DNA of 21,452 nucleotides. Origin: a virus. Of this stretch, positions 1 through 7,326 are shown in pieces (position 1 is the first letter of the stretch; each line of letters starts with the position of its first letter). The DNA lies in the IMG/VR virus record IMGVR_UViG_3300031753_000042, positions 1 through 21,452 of that record; one strand, written 5' to 3'. The notes beneath the pieces are model-generated. The model was not told the DNA's origin and made no database searches. It worked only from the letters and a program-made list of their open reading frames with translations. A program made the position numbers and the translations under genes.

Positions 1-162
1 CTGACGGGCTTGGAATTCCTGCTGGAACAGCCGATTCTGATTCAGGCGATTTTGGATCTCCGACAATTGCCCCATCATCCCCAGCGGGTTGACAGGCGCA
101 GCGCCCCCAGCTGGGGCTACACCGAGGGAGATGTCCGGGCGGATTCCAGAAGCGTCGGGCAT
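1..162 (-). CDS. N-terminus of a probable virion/ejection protein (cut by the left edge)
   Basis: The first 54 codons of a gene that runs off the left edge are visible. Translation starts at ATG 160-162, 12 bp after the TAA of the upstream gene at 175-177, behind an AAGGA ribosome binding site. The peptide starts MPDASGIRPDISLG. A proline/glycine/alanine-rich stretch follows, then a hydrophilic helix rich in Gln and Asn (QLSEIQNRLNQNRLFQQEF). This disordered-then-helical pattern is common at the start of phage internal or ejection proteins, and the gene follows other such genes. Function is inferred from style and position only, because the body of the protein is outside the window. Confidence 0.7.
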   Translation of the reverse strand, partial: MPDASGIRPDISLGVAPAGGAAPVNPLGMMGQLSEIQNRLNQNRLFQQEFQARQ

Positions 163-174
163 AAGGGTGATTCC

Positions 175-480
175 TTACAGAGTTGGCAGGCCAGGGATAT
201 CTCGCCGACAGGTATGTTTATCGAACATTTCTCGATTACAAGAGATATACGGCTCGAGATTATCTGTCTCGACGTTATATTGATGCCAAATATAATCGCC
301 TACCTGTGGCGCGAGGTCATCGCGCCAGTTCTTCAGCTCGGACTTCGAGACAACTCTATCGACGTTACTGTAGAAAAAATCATCCCCATCGATTCGGGTT
401 ATTTTGTCGACTGTAATAGCCTCGAGCCGGAAACGGAGTTCGGGATTCCAGTCTGGGTTGTATTTGTTTCGGGATTCCAT
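175..480 (-). CDS. Hypothetical protein, 101 aa, low-GC orphan
   Basis: This is a complete 101-aa frame with an ATG at 480 and a good AAGGGG ribosome binding site about 9 bases upstream. The product is acidic and mixed, with aromatic residues (DDFFYSNVD, VGDYIWHQYNVE) and no signal peptide, membrane segment or motif I recognise. Base composition stands out: two of three sampled 60-base lines are about 40% GC, whereas flanking genes look clearly above 55%. That suggests recent acquisition, as for phage 'moron' cargo genes. It sits in the same direction between two probable virion genes with tight spacing. No function can be assigned. Confidence 0.7.
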   Translation of the reverse strand: MESRNKYNPDWNPELRFRLEAITVDKITRIDGDDFFYSNVDRVVSKSELKNWRDDLAPQVGDYIWHQYNVETDNLEPYISCNREMFDKHTCRRDIPGLPTL

Positions 481-500
481 AAGATTTACCCCTTGCCGAA

Positions 501-1040
501 TTACATTAGAGGGTTAGGCTGCTGTGGAGAGGGCGTGCCAGCAGAGGGCTGTCCAGAGGGCTGTGGCGAACTCGCCTTCGGGCTCGTCATATGCTGATGC
601 ATCAGCAAATGCATCGCGTCGACGCCCTGTTGGTGGGCGGCCCCGCCCAGCTGTTGGTCAACCGCCATCTCCCGCTGCTTCGCCATCTCGTCCTGCTGCT
701 GCACCCACGCCGCCAGCCCCATTCCCCCACCCTCCGGCATCGTCGAGAGAAGCTGGGCGAGTGCCTTCGGGTCGAGTCCATGGGCTGTCAAATCGCCGGC
801 GGCCTTGATGACATCCTCTGGGGTGACGACATCCCCTTTCGAGGTGAGAGAGTCGAGCTTGCTTCGGACGGCATCGAGCATCTTGCGACTCTGCTGCAGC
901 TGCTGAAACATCGCCGAGCTTTTTCCATGGGCAGCCTGCAGCGCTGCCTGCATCGGATCCCCCGCTGATTGCGGGGAGGAGGGAGGCTGGGCTCCGGGGA
1001 TCGCCTGCGGCGAGCTTCCCGTCAACGGATTATCGACCAT
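501..1040 (-). CDS. Hypothetical structural-type protein, 179 aa
   Basis: The frame starts at ATG 1040 behind a GAAAGGTG ribosome binding site. The N-terminus is rich in Pro, Ser and Gln. A central helical part (about residues 30-150) is Gln/Met/Ala-rich, for example FQQLQQSRKMLDAVRSKLDS and WVQQQDEMAKQREM, and likely forms coiled coils. The last 30 residues are a Pro/Ser/Gln-rich disordered tail. No enzymatic motif is seen. It lies between an ejection-type protein and the 101-aa orphan, so a minor virion or ejection-apparatus protein is the best guess, from context only. Confidence 0.75.
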   Translation of the reverse strand: MVDNPLTGSSPQAIPGAQPPSSPQSAGDPMQAALQAAHGKSSAMFQQLQQSRKMLDAVRSKLDSLTSKGDVVTPEDVIKAAGDLTAHGLDPKALAQLLSTMPEGGGMGLAAWVQQQDEMAKQREMAVDQQLGGAAHQQGVDAMHLLMHQHMTSPKASSPQPSGQPSAGTPSPQQPNPLM

Positions 1041-1053
1041 CTCTTTTCACCTT

Positions 1054-1911
1054 TCAGGCGCCCTGTCCCGGTCCCCAGTAATTATTCGGCGACACCCCGA
1101 GCGCGCCAGCTCCGCTCGCCCCGAACATCCCGGAGTTGTTGAGTGCCAGCATCAGGGCGGTGTTGGTGCCCGCCCCAGCCAGCGTATTCAGTCCCCCGGT
1201 GATGGCGTTTGCAGAGCCGACGGTGCCAGCGGCCTGGGCGGCTGCTCCGGACGTGAGAAGCTGATTCGCTGCGGTCTGACTTTGAACACCTAATTGACCC
1301 GTCATCGCCCCCGCTGCCTCGCCCGTCCCGGCGAGGTTCTGCAATCCCGTCGCTGCCGTTTGCACTCCTTGCAAAACCTGCCCGTATCTCTGGGTATTCT
1401 CATTGAGCCAATTTTGGAATTGCTGTTGGAAAGTCGTCCCGGCGAGGCCCTCGGCGTATTGAGCTGCGCCCTTGAGGGCCGCACCTGACTGCCCGAGGCC
1501 TTGCGCAGCATAGGAGTTCTGGGTGGCCTGTTCGCCTTGCTGGAGGGCGAACTGATACCCTGGGGTGTTCGACAGCCAACTCTGCATCCCCTGCGGGCTG
1601 CCAAACATCGAGGAGAAGGAGGGGAGCTGGGCCTGCGAGAGCGCCGAATAGGCGGGGCTGGAAAGTCCCCCGCCGAACAGCGCCTCCAACCCGCTCGTCG
1701 CCCCGGCTCCGGCAGTCCGAAAAGGCTCCAGTCCTGCCCTGACGGTATCAAACATCTGCAGCTGCCTCGCGCCAGCCAAATCTGCGGCTTGGGCTTGCGT
1801 GTTGGCGGCCGACTTTGCCGCGCTGCTGCCGATAAGGGCGCTGCCAATCCCGGCCGCTCCCGACAACAACCCACCACCAAGAATCGCCCCAGGGACAGAG
1901 ATTGACGGCAT
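1054..1911 (-). CDS. DNA transfer/ejection-type protein, 285 aa
   Basis: The start chosen is ATG 1909-1911, just after the TAG of the acetyltransferase-like gene (1914-1916), with GGAG about 8 bases upstream. The frame stays open further upstream, but there it overlaps the previous gene. Residues 8-27 are a glycine/alanine-rich hydrophobic stretch (AILGGGLLSGAAGIGSALIG). The middle carries the pattern LSNTPGYQFALQQGEQA followed by GQSGAALKGAAQYAEGLA. This combination is familiar from phage proteins often labelled DNA transfer or ejection proteins in podovirus-like phages. Such proteins are carried in the virion and enter the host envelope with the DNA. The family call is from pattern memory and moderately sure; the exact role is inference. 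Confidence 0.8.
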   Translation of the reverse strand: MPSISVPGAILGGGLLSGAAGIGSALIGSSAAKSAANTQAQAADLAGARQLQMFDTVRAGLEPFRTAGAGATSGLEALFGGGLSSPAYSALSQAQLPSFSSMFGSPQGMQSWLSNTPGYQFALQQGEQATQNSYAAQGLGQSGAALKGAAQYAEGLAGTTFQQQFQNWLNENTQRYGQVLQGVQTAATGLQNLAGTGEAAGAMTGQLGVQSQTAANQLLTSGAAAQAAGTVGSANAITGGLNTLAGAGTNTALMLALNNSGMFGASGAGALGVSPNNYWGPGQGA

Positions 1912-1913
1912 GG

Positions 1914-2384
1914 CTAGGCTCCGATCCAGAGTGAATAAGTCTGCTGTATGGGCTTCGCCCCCCGCCGGCAGAAGAAACGAGATAGCCTCTGCCCTCTCCC
2001 CTGCAGCCGGTGATGGGGGAAGATGCACTGCACGCCCAGAGTGCGCAGATATCGTACGCTATGCTCGAAGAGCTGGAAGGCGGCCTTCGGATATCCAGGC
2101 CGGACGAACCAGGCGCCCTGCTGAGCGATGAGTAGGTTCTTGGCCTCGACATCAAGCGAGATCTGCCAGGTCAGATATCCCACCAGCTTCTCCTCCGCTC
2201 GGGCCGTTAGAATCCTCAGCACTCCACTCTCGCACATCCGCCGCATGGCCTCCTCGTCCAGGCGATAGTATCTCCTCGCTTCCACTCCCCCATCGACCTC
2301 CGCGAAGTGCTCCCGGCCGAGTTCGTCGACCTCCGGCCAAATCGCCCGAAAGGGCTCGACCTGCGTGCTCACAGAGGGAACCAT
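1914..2384 (-). CDS. GNAT-like N-acetyltransferase, 156 aa
   Basis: The start chosen is ATG 2382-2384, two bases after the TGA of the sulfotransferase-like gene (TGAGATG arrangement). The N-terminal part resembles short phage GNAT proteins: a helical start (FRAIWPEVDELGREHF), then a strand pair LRILTAR and LVGYLTWQIS (residues 56-76). A core strand AWFVRPGY (residues 91-98) and a helix (AFQLFEHSVRYLRTLGV) follow. The usual acetyl-CoA pyrophosphate loop R/Q-x-x-G-x-G/A is degenerate here (RPGYPKAA), so catalysis is not certain. The C-terminal part is basic and rich in His/Arg. The acceptor is unknown. Position directly after a sulfotransferase-like gene and before virion genes suggests a co-expressed modifying pair. 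Confidence 0.72.
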   Translation of the reverse strand: MVPSVSTQVEPFRAIWPEVDELGREHFAEVDGGVEARRYYRLDEEAMRRMCESGVLRILTARAEEKLVGYLTWQISLDVEAKNLLIAQQGAWFVRPGYPKAAFQLFEHSVRYLRTLGVQCIFPHHRLQGRGQRLSRFFCRRGAKPIQQTYSLWIGA

Positions 2385-2385
2385 C

Positions 2386-2973
2386 TCAGTTAAGTCCCAA
2401 CCCGGGCGAGCTCGCCAGCAACTCCGCGAGTTCGACCTTGAGAGCCTGCAGCCGGGGGTAATTCTCCCGGAGGCGGTCCAATCGGGCCGGCATATCGATC
2501 TGCACGATCGTCTGCTCCCAGCTCCTCCACCACTGTTCGTCGAATGCCAGCTGAAGGCAATGCGTGAAGAGGCGCTTCGCGACCTCGCCGTCGGAGAGTT
2601 CGTGATAGTCAAAGCGGAGAGTCCCTGGGAGAGTCTCGACAACATCGAGCAATTCGTCTTTGGTCTCCAACTCCCCGGCTGTCGGATAAAGGCCGAACTT
2701 GGCGAGCGACTCGTAGACCTCTCCGATAGGCCGCCTGACAGTCACAAATCGGACTCGAGGGAGGAACTGCTTGATGACCCTCCAACCGAGAACGGCCCCC
2801 GATTCGACTGTCCCGTCGATCCCCCCGCTTCCAAAGGCTCCGAGGAAGTCGGACATCGACTGGCACTCGATCGAGATATCATGCCCGCAGCGCCGAGTTG
2901 AATAGCTAAGGAATCGGGAAAGCCAGGCGGTTCTCGATCTCGGAAGGGCGAAGATGATGAAAGGAGAGATCAT
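2386..2973 (-). CDS. Sulfotransferase-like P-loop protein, 195 aa
   Basis: Residues 5-21 read FIIFALPRSRTAWLSRF, matching the 5'-phosphosulfate-binding loop of sulfotransferases that use PAPS. Residues 76-90 read FVTVRRPIGEVYESL, matching the 3'-phosphate-binding strand and helix with its Arg and Ser (R80/R81, S89). At 195 aa it is shorter than typical cellular sulfotransferases (about 250-300 aa) but looks like a compact form known from phage genomes. The ATG at 2973 overlaps the TGA of the 121-aa gene by four bases (ATGA). No Shine-Dalgarno is visible, so translation is probably coupled. Substrate and activity are unknown; lipid, glycan, virion protein or nucleotide are all possible. A P-loop kinase-like role is the alternative. 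Confidence 0.75.
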   Translation of the reverse strand: MISPFIIFALPRSRTAWLSRFLSYSTRRCGHDISIECQSMSDFLGAFGSGGIDGTVESGAVLGWRVIKQFLPRVRFVTVRRPIGEVYESLAKFGLYPTAGELETKDELLDVVETLPGTLRFDYHELSDGEVAKRLFTHCLQLAFDEQWWRSWEQTIVQIDMPARLDRLRENYPRLQALKVELAELLASSPGLGLN

Positions 2974-3335
2974 GCGTCGGGGAGCCAGGTGATGACGGGG
3001 TTTGGCCCTGTCCAGCTAATCCGAATTTCATCGGCGAAGCGCAGGGGGAATAATCCTCCTGTGGTGCTCACGGTCAAAAACGTCACCCCCTGATCTCTCG
3101 AGATCTGGACAGTCCCTTTGCTCGCCGCCATTGACCCCGCGATCGGCGCGGTGAAGTTGAACGGACTGGCCCCCGGCACCTGCGGCTGCGCCGGAGCACC
3201 AACCGCCAGATCGCTCCCCTGCCAAAGAGCGAGCAAAAATCTCTGCCACTGGTATGTGACATTCCCTGTCGTCAGGTCGACGAAGGGGGAGTTCCACTGC
3301 GGGATGCCAATTTGAGCTACTGGAGTGCTGGCCAT
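2970..3335 (-). CDS. Hypothetical neck/tail-associated protein, 121 aa
   Basis: The frame starts at ATG 3335, after a GAGGAG ribosome binding site that overlaps the stop region of the gp10-like gene. The N-terminal part has the pattern PQWNSPFVDLTTGNVTYQWQRFL, often seen in small phage proteins encoded near tail genes. The C-terminal half is beta-rich (SPFNFTAPIAG, VQISRDQGVTFLTVS, FPLRFADEIRISW), suggesting a small beta-sandwich. There is no signal peptide or catalytic motif. It could be a minor tail or fibre-attachment protein, judging by position between the DNA stabilisation protein and the modifying enzymes. Precise function is unknown. Confidence 0.8.
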   Translation of the reverse strand: MASTPVAQIGIPQWNSPFVDLTTGNVTYQWQRFLLALWQGSDLAVGAPAQPQVPGASPFNFTAPIAGSMAASKGTVQISRDQGVTFLTVSTTGGLFPLRFADEIRISWTGPNPVITWLPDA

Positions 3336-3341
3336 CAGCTG

Positions 3342-4856
3342 TTAGCTCCTCGCCACCTGCACATCGACCCACGCACCATTGAGGGCTGCTGAGCCAGCAA
3401 TCGAATGAGCAAGCTCGATGACGATATCCCTGCCAATGCCGAGAGGCTGCCACAGCGGGCTGGTTAGATACTCCCCCGGGGCGCCAGCAGATTGCAGCAC
3501 ATCATTCCCATAGGTCTTCCCGCGGTCGAGGCTCCATCTCAGATTCACCGTCGCGGGATTGCCAGCAGCATCGAGCGGGGCTTCGCCGACCTCCATATCG
3601 GCGATGAATTTGTTGATCTGCAACCTCTTCCCATCGTTCTCCACCAGTTGCCCGGAGGTCCGATCTGCCCCAGCGGTGATGTGAGGGAAAGTGCGGATGC
3701 AGCTAAGAGGCCCAGGCGTCCCCCCGACAGTTAGAGTGTCGGTGTAGGTGTCGAGGTCGAGGGTGTAGATGGTTCCGTTCTGCCAATCGCCGACGGCGAT
3801 CCCCCCATTTATGTTGGCACAGCAGTTGGTGCGGTCGCGGTGCAGATTGCCGTTGGCGTCAGTCCAAGCGCGTTGGTGCCAGCCATTATGGGGATCTCCA
3901 ATTGATTCGTCCCACACCCAGGTCTGGTCCCCCGCTGGGAAGTTAAAAACTACAAATACATGGCCATCTTGCTGGTAGATATAGGTTATACAGTCGGAAA
4001 TGCCCGAGCTCTTGGCCATTCTGCCAATCGCCAGCTCGAGGGCGTGATTCGAGATCCTCTCCGTCTGATACCCCCTCTGCCGAAAGACAATCCCCTGGCC
4101 TTGCAGGTCCTGCCCCAGCCAGTAGGTGTTAATGTCCGCCGTAGCGACGCTGTAAGGCGCGATACATCCATGCTCGATGTAACTGCCCGGCAGCTCCGCG
4201 AAGGGGAAGTTGGGGTTGCCAGCGTTATACCAGATTTCACTTTTCAAGGCCCCGAGCAGCAGAATCTGATGTCTATTGCAGATCAGCCTCTGCAGTGGAT
4301 CTGGATAATTGTTCTTCGCCGCCGTGTAGAGGGGATTGAAGGTCAGGACGTTATCCAGCGTGCTCCCCCAAATCGGCGTCCCAGGGATGTTCCAGATCAA
4401 AAACCCGTCGATCGTGTCCCAGCCGGTGGCTCCGGTGAAAGTCCCCGTCGGGTCGACGATGACGGAGAAGGCGTTGGTTGCCAGATTAACAGCATAGCCC
4501 GTCGAGCTGTTATCCGCTATCACCATCGTCACGCCATTGTCGGCGAAGCTGACGGGAGTCGACGCCACTTGATTGAGAGCGCCGAGGGAGATTAAATTCC
4601 AATTGGCGTCGATCTGGTAGATTTCTTGGCCGATACAGGCGAAGCTCTTCCCTTGACTGCTTCGATAAAGGCCTCTAACAGTTCCGCTCGCCGTAGCCGC
4701 CTGCGCTCGGGGCACCAGTCCCGGACGTTGATAGAAAGTCACTGGCACTGGGGAGTTCTTCGGGTTGATCTCGGGGTAATAGTTGATGCATCGCATACAG
4801 TTGGCGATTATCGACCGAGAGGTGTAAGCGCCTCCGAGCAGAGGGATTCGAGGCAT
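3342..4856 (-). CDS. P22 gp10-like packaged DNA stabilisation protein, 504 aa
   Basis: The protein resembles the phage stabilisation family that includes P22 gp10 (about 472 aa). It opens with MPRIPLLGGAYTSRS, has a Cys-containing segment NCMRCINYYPEIN, and continues with repeated short beta strands typical of a propeller-like hub. In P22, gp10 docks under gp4 at the portal vertex and helps keep the packaged genome in the head. Here it lies downstream of portal, coat and the gp4-like adaptor, in the expected order. The start is ATG 4856 with a weak GGAC upstream. Family recognition comes from overall sequence style plus gene order and is fairly firm. Confidence 0.85.
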   Translation of the reverse strand: MPRIPLLGGAYTSRSIIANCMRCINYYPEINPKNSPVPVTFYQRPGLVPRAQAATASGTVRGLYRSSQGKSFACIGQEIYQIDANWNLISLGALNQVASTPVSFADNGVTMVIADNSSTGYAVNLATNAFSVIVDPTGTFTGATGWDTIDGFLIWNIPGTPIWGSTLDNVLTFNPLYTAAKNNYPDPLQRLICNRHQILLLGALKSEIWYNAGNPNFPFAELPGSYIEHGCIAPYSVATADINTYWLGQDLQGQGIVFRQRGYQTERISNHALELAIGRMAKSSGISDCITYIYQQDGHVFVVFNFPAGDQTWVWDESIGDPHNGWHQRAWTDANGNLHRDRTNCCANINGGIAVGDWQNGTIYTLDLDTYTDTLTVGGTPGPLSCIRTFPHITAGADRTSGQLVENDGKRLQINKFIADMEVGEAPLDAAGNPATVNLRWSLDRGKTYGNDVLQSAGAPGEYLTSPLWQPLGIGRDIVIELAHSIAGSAALNGAWVDVQVARS

Positions 4857-4882
4857 CAGCCAAGTCCATCAACTTTCGGTCG

Positions 4883-5326
4883 TCACGCCGACGAACTCGC
4901 CTTCCAAATTCCCGCCTTCGCCGAGCTGAAGGTGTAGATCAGCCCGGAGGCGATGGTGACACTCGCCGCCCCTGCCCCTGTCGTCCCGTGATCGATGATC
5001 GTGTCAGCGGTGCCGCCGTTGTCCTGGTTCGCCGGATTCGCCCAGATCTTGATTGTATTCGCGGTGTTGTTGTTGACAGCGACAGATTGGCCTGTATGCG
5101 CCGGGGGGAGGGTTACCGAGTCGGTGCCGCTGCCCGTCGAGGTGTCGATCTGGTTGTCCGAGGCGGTGAGGAGGGGAGAGGTGACGGCGGTGCCACTCAC
5201 CAGCGCCGTGATGCCGCTCGCCCCGCTGGCGAGGATGTTGGTGAGCTGCTGGAGGTCGCCAGCATCAACAAGTCGAAGCCCCGAAGGGAAGAAGCTCTTC
5301 AGCAGCGAGATGACAGAAATGCCCAT
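4883..5326 (-). CDS. Hypothetical virion-type protein, 147 aa
   Basis: The frame starts at ATG 5326 behind a GAAAGGAG ribosome binding site of the same kind as the coat gene. The first 35 residues are mixed helical (SVISLLKSFFPSGLRLVDAGD). The rest is Thr/Ser/Ala/Gly-rich with alternating short strands (SGTDSVTLPP, QSVAVNNNTANTIKIWANP, SVTIASGLIYTFSS), which suggests a beta-rich domain like a decoration or fibre-tip domain. The C-terminus GIWKASSSA recalls the ends of small phage structural proteins. It sits between the gp4-like adaptor and the gp10-like protein. I do not recognise a family, so a structural role is inference. Confidence 0.8.
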   Translation of the reverse strand: MGISVISLLKSFFPSGLRLVDAGDLQQLTNILASGASGITALVSGTAVTSPLLTASDNQIDTSTGSGTDSVTLPPAHTGQSVAVNNNTANTIKIWANPANQDNGGTADTIIDHGTTGAGAASVTIASGLIYTFSSAKAGIWKASSSA

Positions 5327-5356
5327 CTGAGGGCTCCTTTCCAGTTAGTTGCCGAC

Positions 5357-6178
5357 TTAATAGAATCGATCCGAGAAGATGTTGTAGATCCCTCCGCGCT
5401 GGAGAGCGGGATCAGCGGTGAGTTCTGCGATCGCCGTATTCGCCCCTCGCAGGGCGTCGAGGGAGGACTTCGCAATCGACGGGAGCATATCGCCGGGGAA
5501 AGTGCCAATCCCATACTTCGGCCGGAGGCGAATGGCAAGATTCGACACAATTGCCACGTAGTACTCGTATGGCAGGTGAAACTTCGTCGCGACATTTGGG
5601 AAGCTGGAAGGCATCTGCTCTTTGATCACCACGTGGATCGAGTAGATCGACGCCTGCGGAACGGGCCAGGGGTAGAGGTAGCCGAGCGGCCACGCTGGGT
5701 CGTAGAAGATCACTCCCGGGAAGCTGACGAGTCCTTTCAGGGCGATCCGCCCGTAGTCCTCCAGGGAGTGAATCAACTCAAGCGGGTAGTCGATCTGATT
5801 GGGCTGCGATTGTGTCAGCTGGCGCAACCAGGCCGATTCGATCTTATCCGGCCTCTGCGGTCCTCCGCCCTGCGCGACCGCAAATCCCGAGAAATCGTCG
5901 TTGAAGTCCTGGTTAAAGTCTCCCCCGAGTTGGATGTCGGCAGGGGGTGGCCCGATCGAGTACCGCCGGGCGCCCGTGCTAACAATGCTGACAACAATAT
6001 CGTGATAAACCAGCCACCTTCGTCTCTGCCACTCCTGCAGCATCCACTGCAGCCTCGCCCACGCGTCGGTAATATCCTCCGCCGTAGGCGTCTGCCCGAC
6101 CCCAATCGCGGCGCAGTCCTTGAGCGCTGCGATGCAGAGATCGTTGACGGTGGTGGTGTCGGGCAGCAGCTGGGACAT
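5357..6178 (-). CDS. P22 gp4-like head-tail adaptor, 273 aa
   Basis: The N-terminal part (TVNDLCIAALKDCAAIGVGQTPTAED, then ARLQWMLQEWQRRRWLVYH) fits the gp4-like tail accessory family. This family forms a ring below the portal and lets the gp10-like protein bind. A tryptophan/tyrosine/proline-rich segment (GVIFYDPAWPLGYLYPWPVP) and the helix LPYEYYVAIVSNLAIRLRPKYG follow, both typical of the longer members. P22 gp4 itself is about 166 aa, so this is a long form. No muramidase motif is seen in it; peptidoglycan cutting is supplied by the separate gene at 12206-13081. The start is ATG 6178 with AAGG upstream. Gene order supports the call. Confidence 0.8.
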   Translation of the reverse strand: MSQLLPDTTTVNDLCIAALKDCAAIGVGQTPTAEDITDAWARLQWMLQEWQRRRWLVYHDIVVSIVSTGARRYSIGPPPADIQLGGDFNQDFNDDFSGFAVAQGGGPQRPDKIESAWLRQLTQSQPNQIDYPLELIHSLEDYGRIALKGLVSFPGVIFYDPAWPLGYLYPWPVPQASIYSIHVVIKEQMPSSFPNVATKFHLPYEYYVAIVSNLAIRLRPKYGIGTFPGDMLPSIAKSSLDALRGANTAIAELTADPALQRGGIYNIFSDRFY

Positions 6179-6187
6179 CGCCGCGCC

Positions 6188-6670
6188 TTACTTCGCCGCT
6201 TTCGTTGTGGAGATAGAAGGGCCGACAGCTGTGGCTTGGCGACTCACAGCTGTCACCGCCGCCAGCTCGGCCTTCTTCGCCTCGAGCTCCGCCATCAACT
6301 TCGAGATGGTCTCATCCGAGCTCCTCTCCGGGGCCTTACCCGTCCTCGCGCCGATCGCATCCGCCGGATGATCCCACCAGCCCTCTGCGCGGAGTTCTTC
6401 CTCCTCGGCCTTATTCGCCGCGACCTTCCAGATCAACTCCCTCTGCTCTCCAATCCTCTTCGGCCCGAACGGAGTCAAAATCTCCTCCGCTGGAACGGTG
6501 ATCTTCTCCTCCCCCTGGGGGTGAAAGAACATCTTCGGATGCTCGGCCCTCTTGTAGATCGACTGCTTGGTCGTCGGATCGATGGCGTAGCTGTTCGCGG
6601 GGTTGATGTCGAAGTGCCCCGCTGCCTCCATCGCATCGTAGATGGTAAAGCGCTTGTTCTGTCTGGCCAC
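6188..6670 (-). CDS. Hypothetical head/neck protein with PKM module, 160 aa
   Basis: The start is GTG 6668-6670 behind a strong AAAGGGAG site, three bases after the stop of the 53-aa gene. The N-terminus (RFTIYDAMEAAGHFDINPANSYA) is followed by the motif EHPKMFFHPQGEEKITVPAEEI, then a helical part and the motif GWWDHPADAIG. The C-terminal third contains a coiled-coil-like helix (ISKLMAELEAKKAELAAV). The PKM segment and the W-x-HP segment are also found in the 153-aa neighbour at 6837-7298. It lies between coat and adaptor genes, so a small head or head-completion protein is likely. No biochemical function is known to me. Confidence 0.82.
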   Translation of the reverse strand: MARQNKRFTIYDAMEAAGHFDINPANSYAIDPTTKQSIYKRAEHPKMFFHPQGEEKITVPAEEILTPFGPKRIGEQRELIWKVAANKAEEEELRAEGWWDHPADAIGARTGKAPERSSDETISKLMAELEAKKAELAAVTAVSRQATAVGPSISTTKAAK

Positions 6671-6673
6671 CAG

Positions 6674-6835
6674 TTATCTCCCTTTCTTGGGGGGTTTGAC
6701 CTTCTCAGGCAGCCCCTTAATCTTCGGACTGCCCGCTGTGAACTCCTTCCCGACTTTCTTCGGAATGCCGAGGGTCGACTTTCCCTCGGCAGCGGCGCGC
6801 ATCGCGCGATTCTGCGCTTTGCTAACGGGAGGCAC
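6674..6835 (-). CDS. Small basic hypothetical protein, 53 aa
   Basis: A short gene is read from GTG 6833-6835, two bases after the TAG of the 153-aa gene, with GGAG about 9 bases upstream. The frame is open further upstream, but that part is arginine-rich and overlaps the previous gene, so I reject it. The product is lysine-rich with the pattern [28 protein letters not shown] and a [16 protein letters not shown] end. The segment [14 protein letters not shown] recurs in small phage proteins I have seen in structural clusters, where it has no known role. A nucleic-acid or scaffold-binding peptide is possible given the charge. Confidence 0.72.
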   Translation of the reverse strand: MPPVSKAQNRAMRAAAEGKSTLGIPKKVGKEFTAGSPKIKGLPEKVKPPKKGR

Positions 6836-6836
6836 C

Positions 6837-7298
6837 CTACGATCTCCGACCTGCAGCTGCCGTCGAGGGCTTCGCCAAAGGAGTAGGCGAGGCCTCCGTC
6901 GCCGTCGGCCGCTCGGTCGGATGCTCGAACCACGGTCCCCCATCTTTCTCCGTCGGCGGAGCGTCGAACACCTTCGCCTCGCCGCTGTTCTGGTAGAGCA
7001 TCTTCGGCCACTCTTGCGGGCTACCAGTCATCGTCGATGCCACCCCCTCGGCGAGTTGGAAAGGGAAGCCCTTCGCCGCTAGCTCGTCGATAGCAGCGTG
7101 GGCGGCATCAAGGGCGTTGCCGACCGCTGCTGCCCGCTGATGATCCAGCCCGCAGATCGCCTGCAGCTTCGCCTTGAGTTCCTCGCGGAGCGTCCCGGGA
7201 GTCGTCGACATGCCGAAGGCCGCGGCGAGCTTGTCGACATGATGCTGTGTCAAAGCGGCATGCTTCTTGTCGGAGGTAACTTGATTCGGATCGTCCAT
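6837..7298 (-). CDS. Hypothetical head-associated protein with PKM module, 153 aa
   Basis: The gene starts at ATG 7298 behind an AGAAAGGAC site, directly after the coat gene. The first 90 residues are mainly helical ([32 protein letters not shown] and [22 protein letters not shown], quoted here in parts). Then comes [19 protein letters not shown] followed by [12 protein letters not shown] and a Thr/Pro/Ala-rich tail. The PKM segment matches that of the 160-aa neighbour. Position after the coat protein suggests a head-stabilising, decoration or completion protein. No family with a known activity is recognised. Confidence 0.82.
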   Translation of the reverse strand: MDDPNQVTSDKKHAALTQHHVDKLAAAFGMSTTPGTLREELKAKLQAICGLDHQRAAAVGNALDAAHAAIDELAAKGFPFQLAEGVASTMTGSPQEWPKMLYQNSGEAKVFDAPPTEKDGGPWFEHPTERPTATEASPTPLAKPSTAAAGRRS

Positions 7299-7326
7299 CT
7301 GAGAAGTCCTTTCTGCTCTTCAGCCG

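Noticed and set aside
10-597. 195-codon plus-strand frame at the left edge
   Set aside because: It runs antisense to three minus-strand genes that each have good start sites; the product shows no recognisable pattern.
2385-2645. N-terminal extension of the acetyltransferase-like frame
   Set aside because: The extension is Ser/Arg-rich out-of-frame reading of the sulfotransferase-like gene. The ATG at 2384 follows its stop directly.
4988-6886. A 632-codon open frame on the plus strand, and similar long plus-strand frames at 13029-14432, 14568-15821 and 15834-16787
   Set aside because: They lie antisense to recognised genes (gp4-like adaptor, portal, terminase), are Arg/Pro/Leu-rich without domain patterns, and are expected from the codon bias of GC-rich genes on the other strand.
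6836-6943. Arg-rich N-terminal extension of the 53-aa protein
   Set aside because: It overlaps the 153-aa gene in another frame and has no motif. The GTG at 6835 follows the upstream stop with a ribosome binding site.
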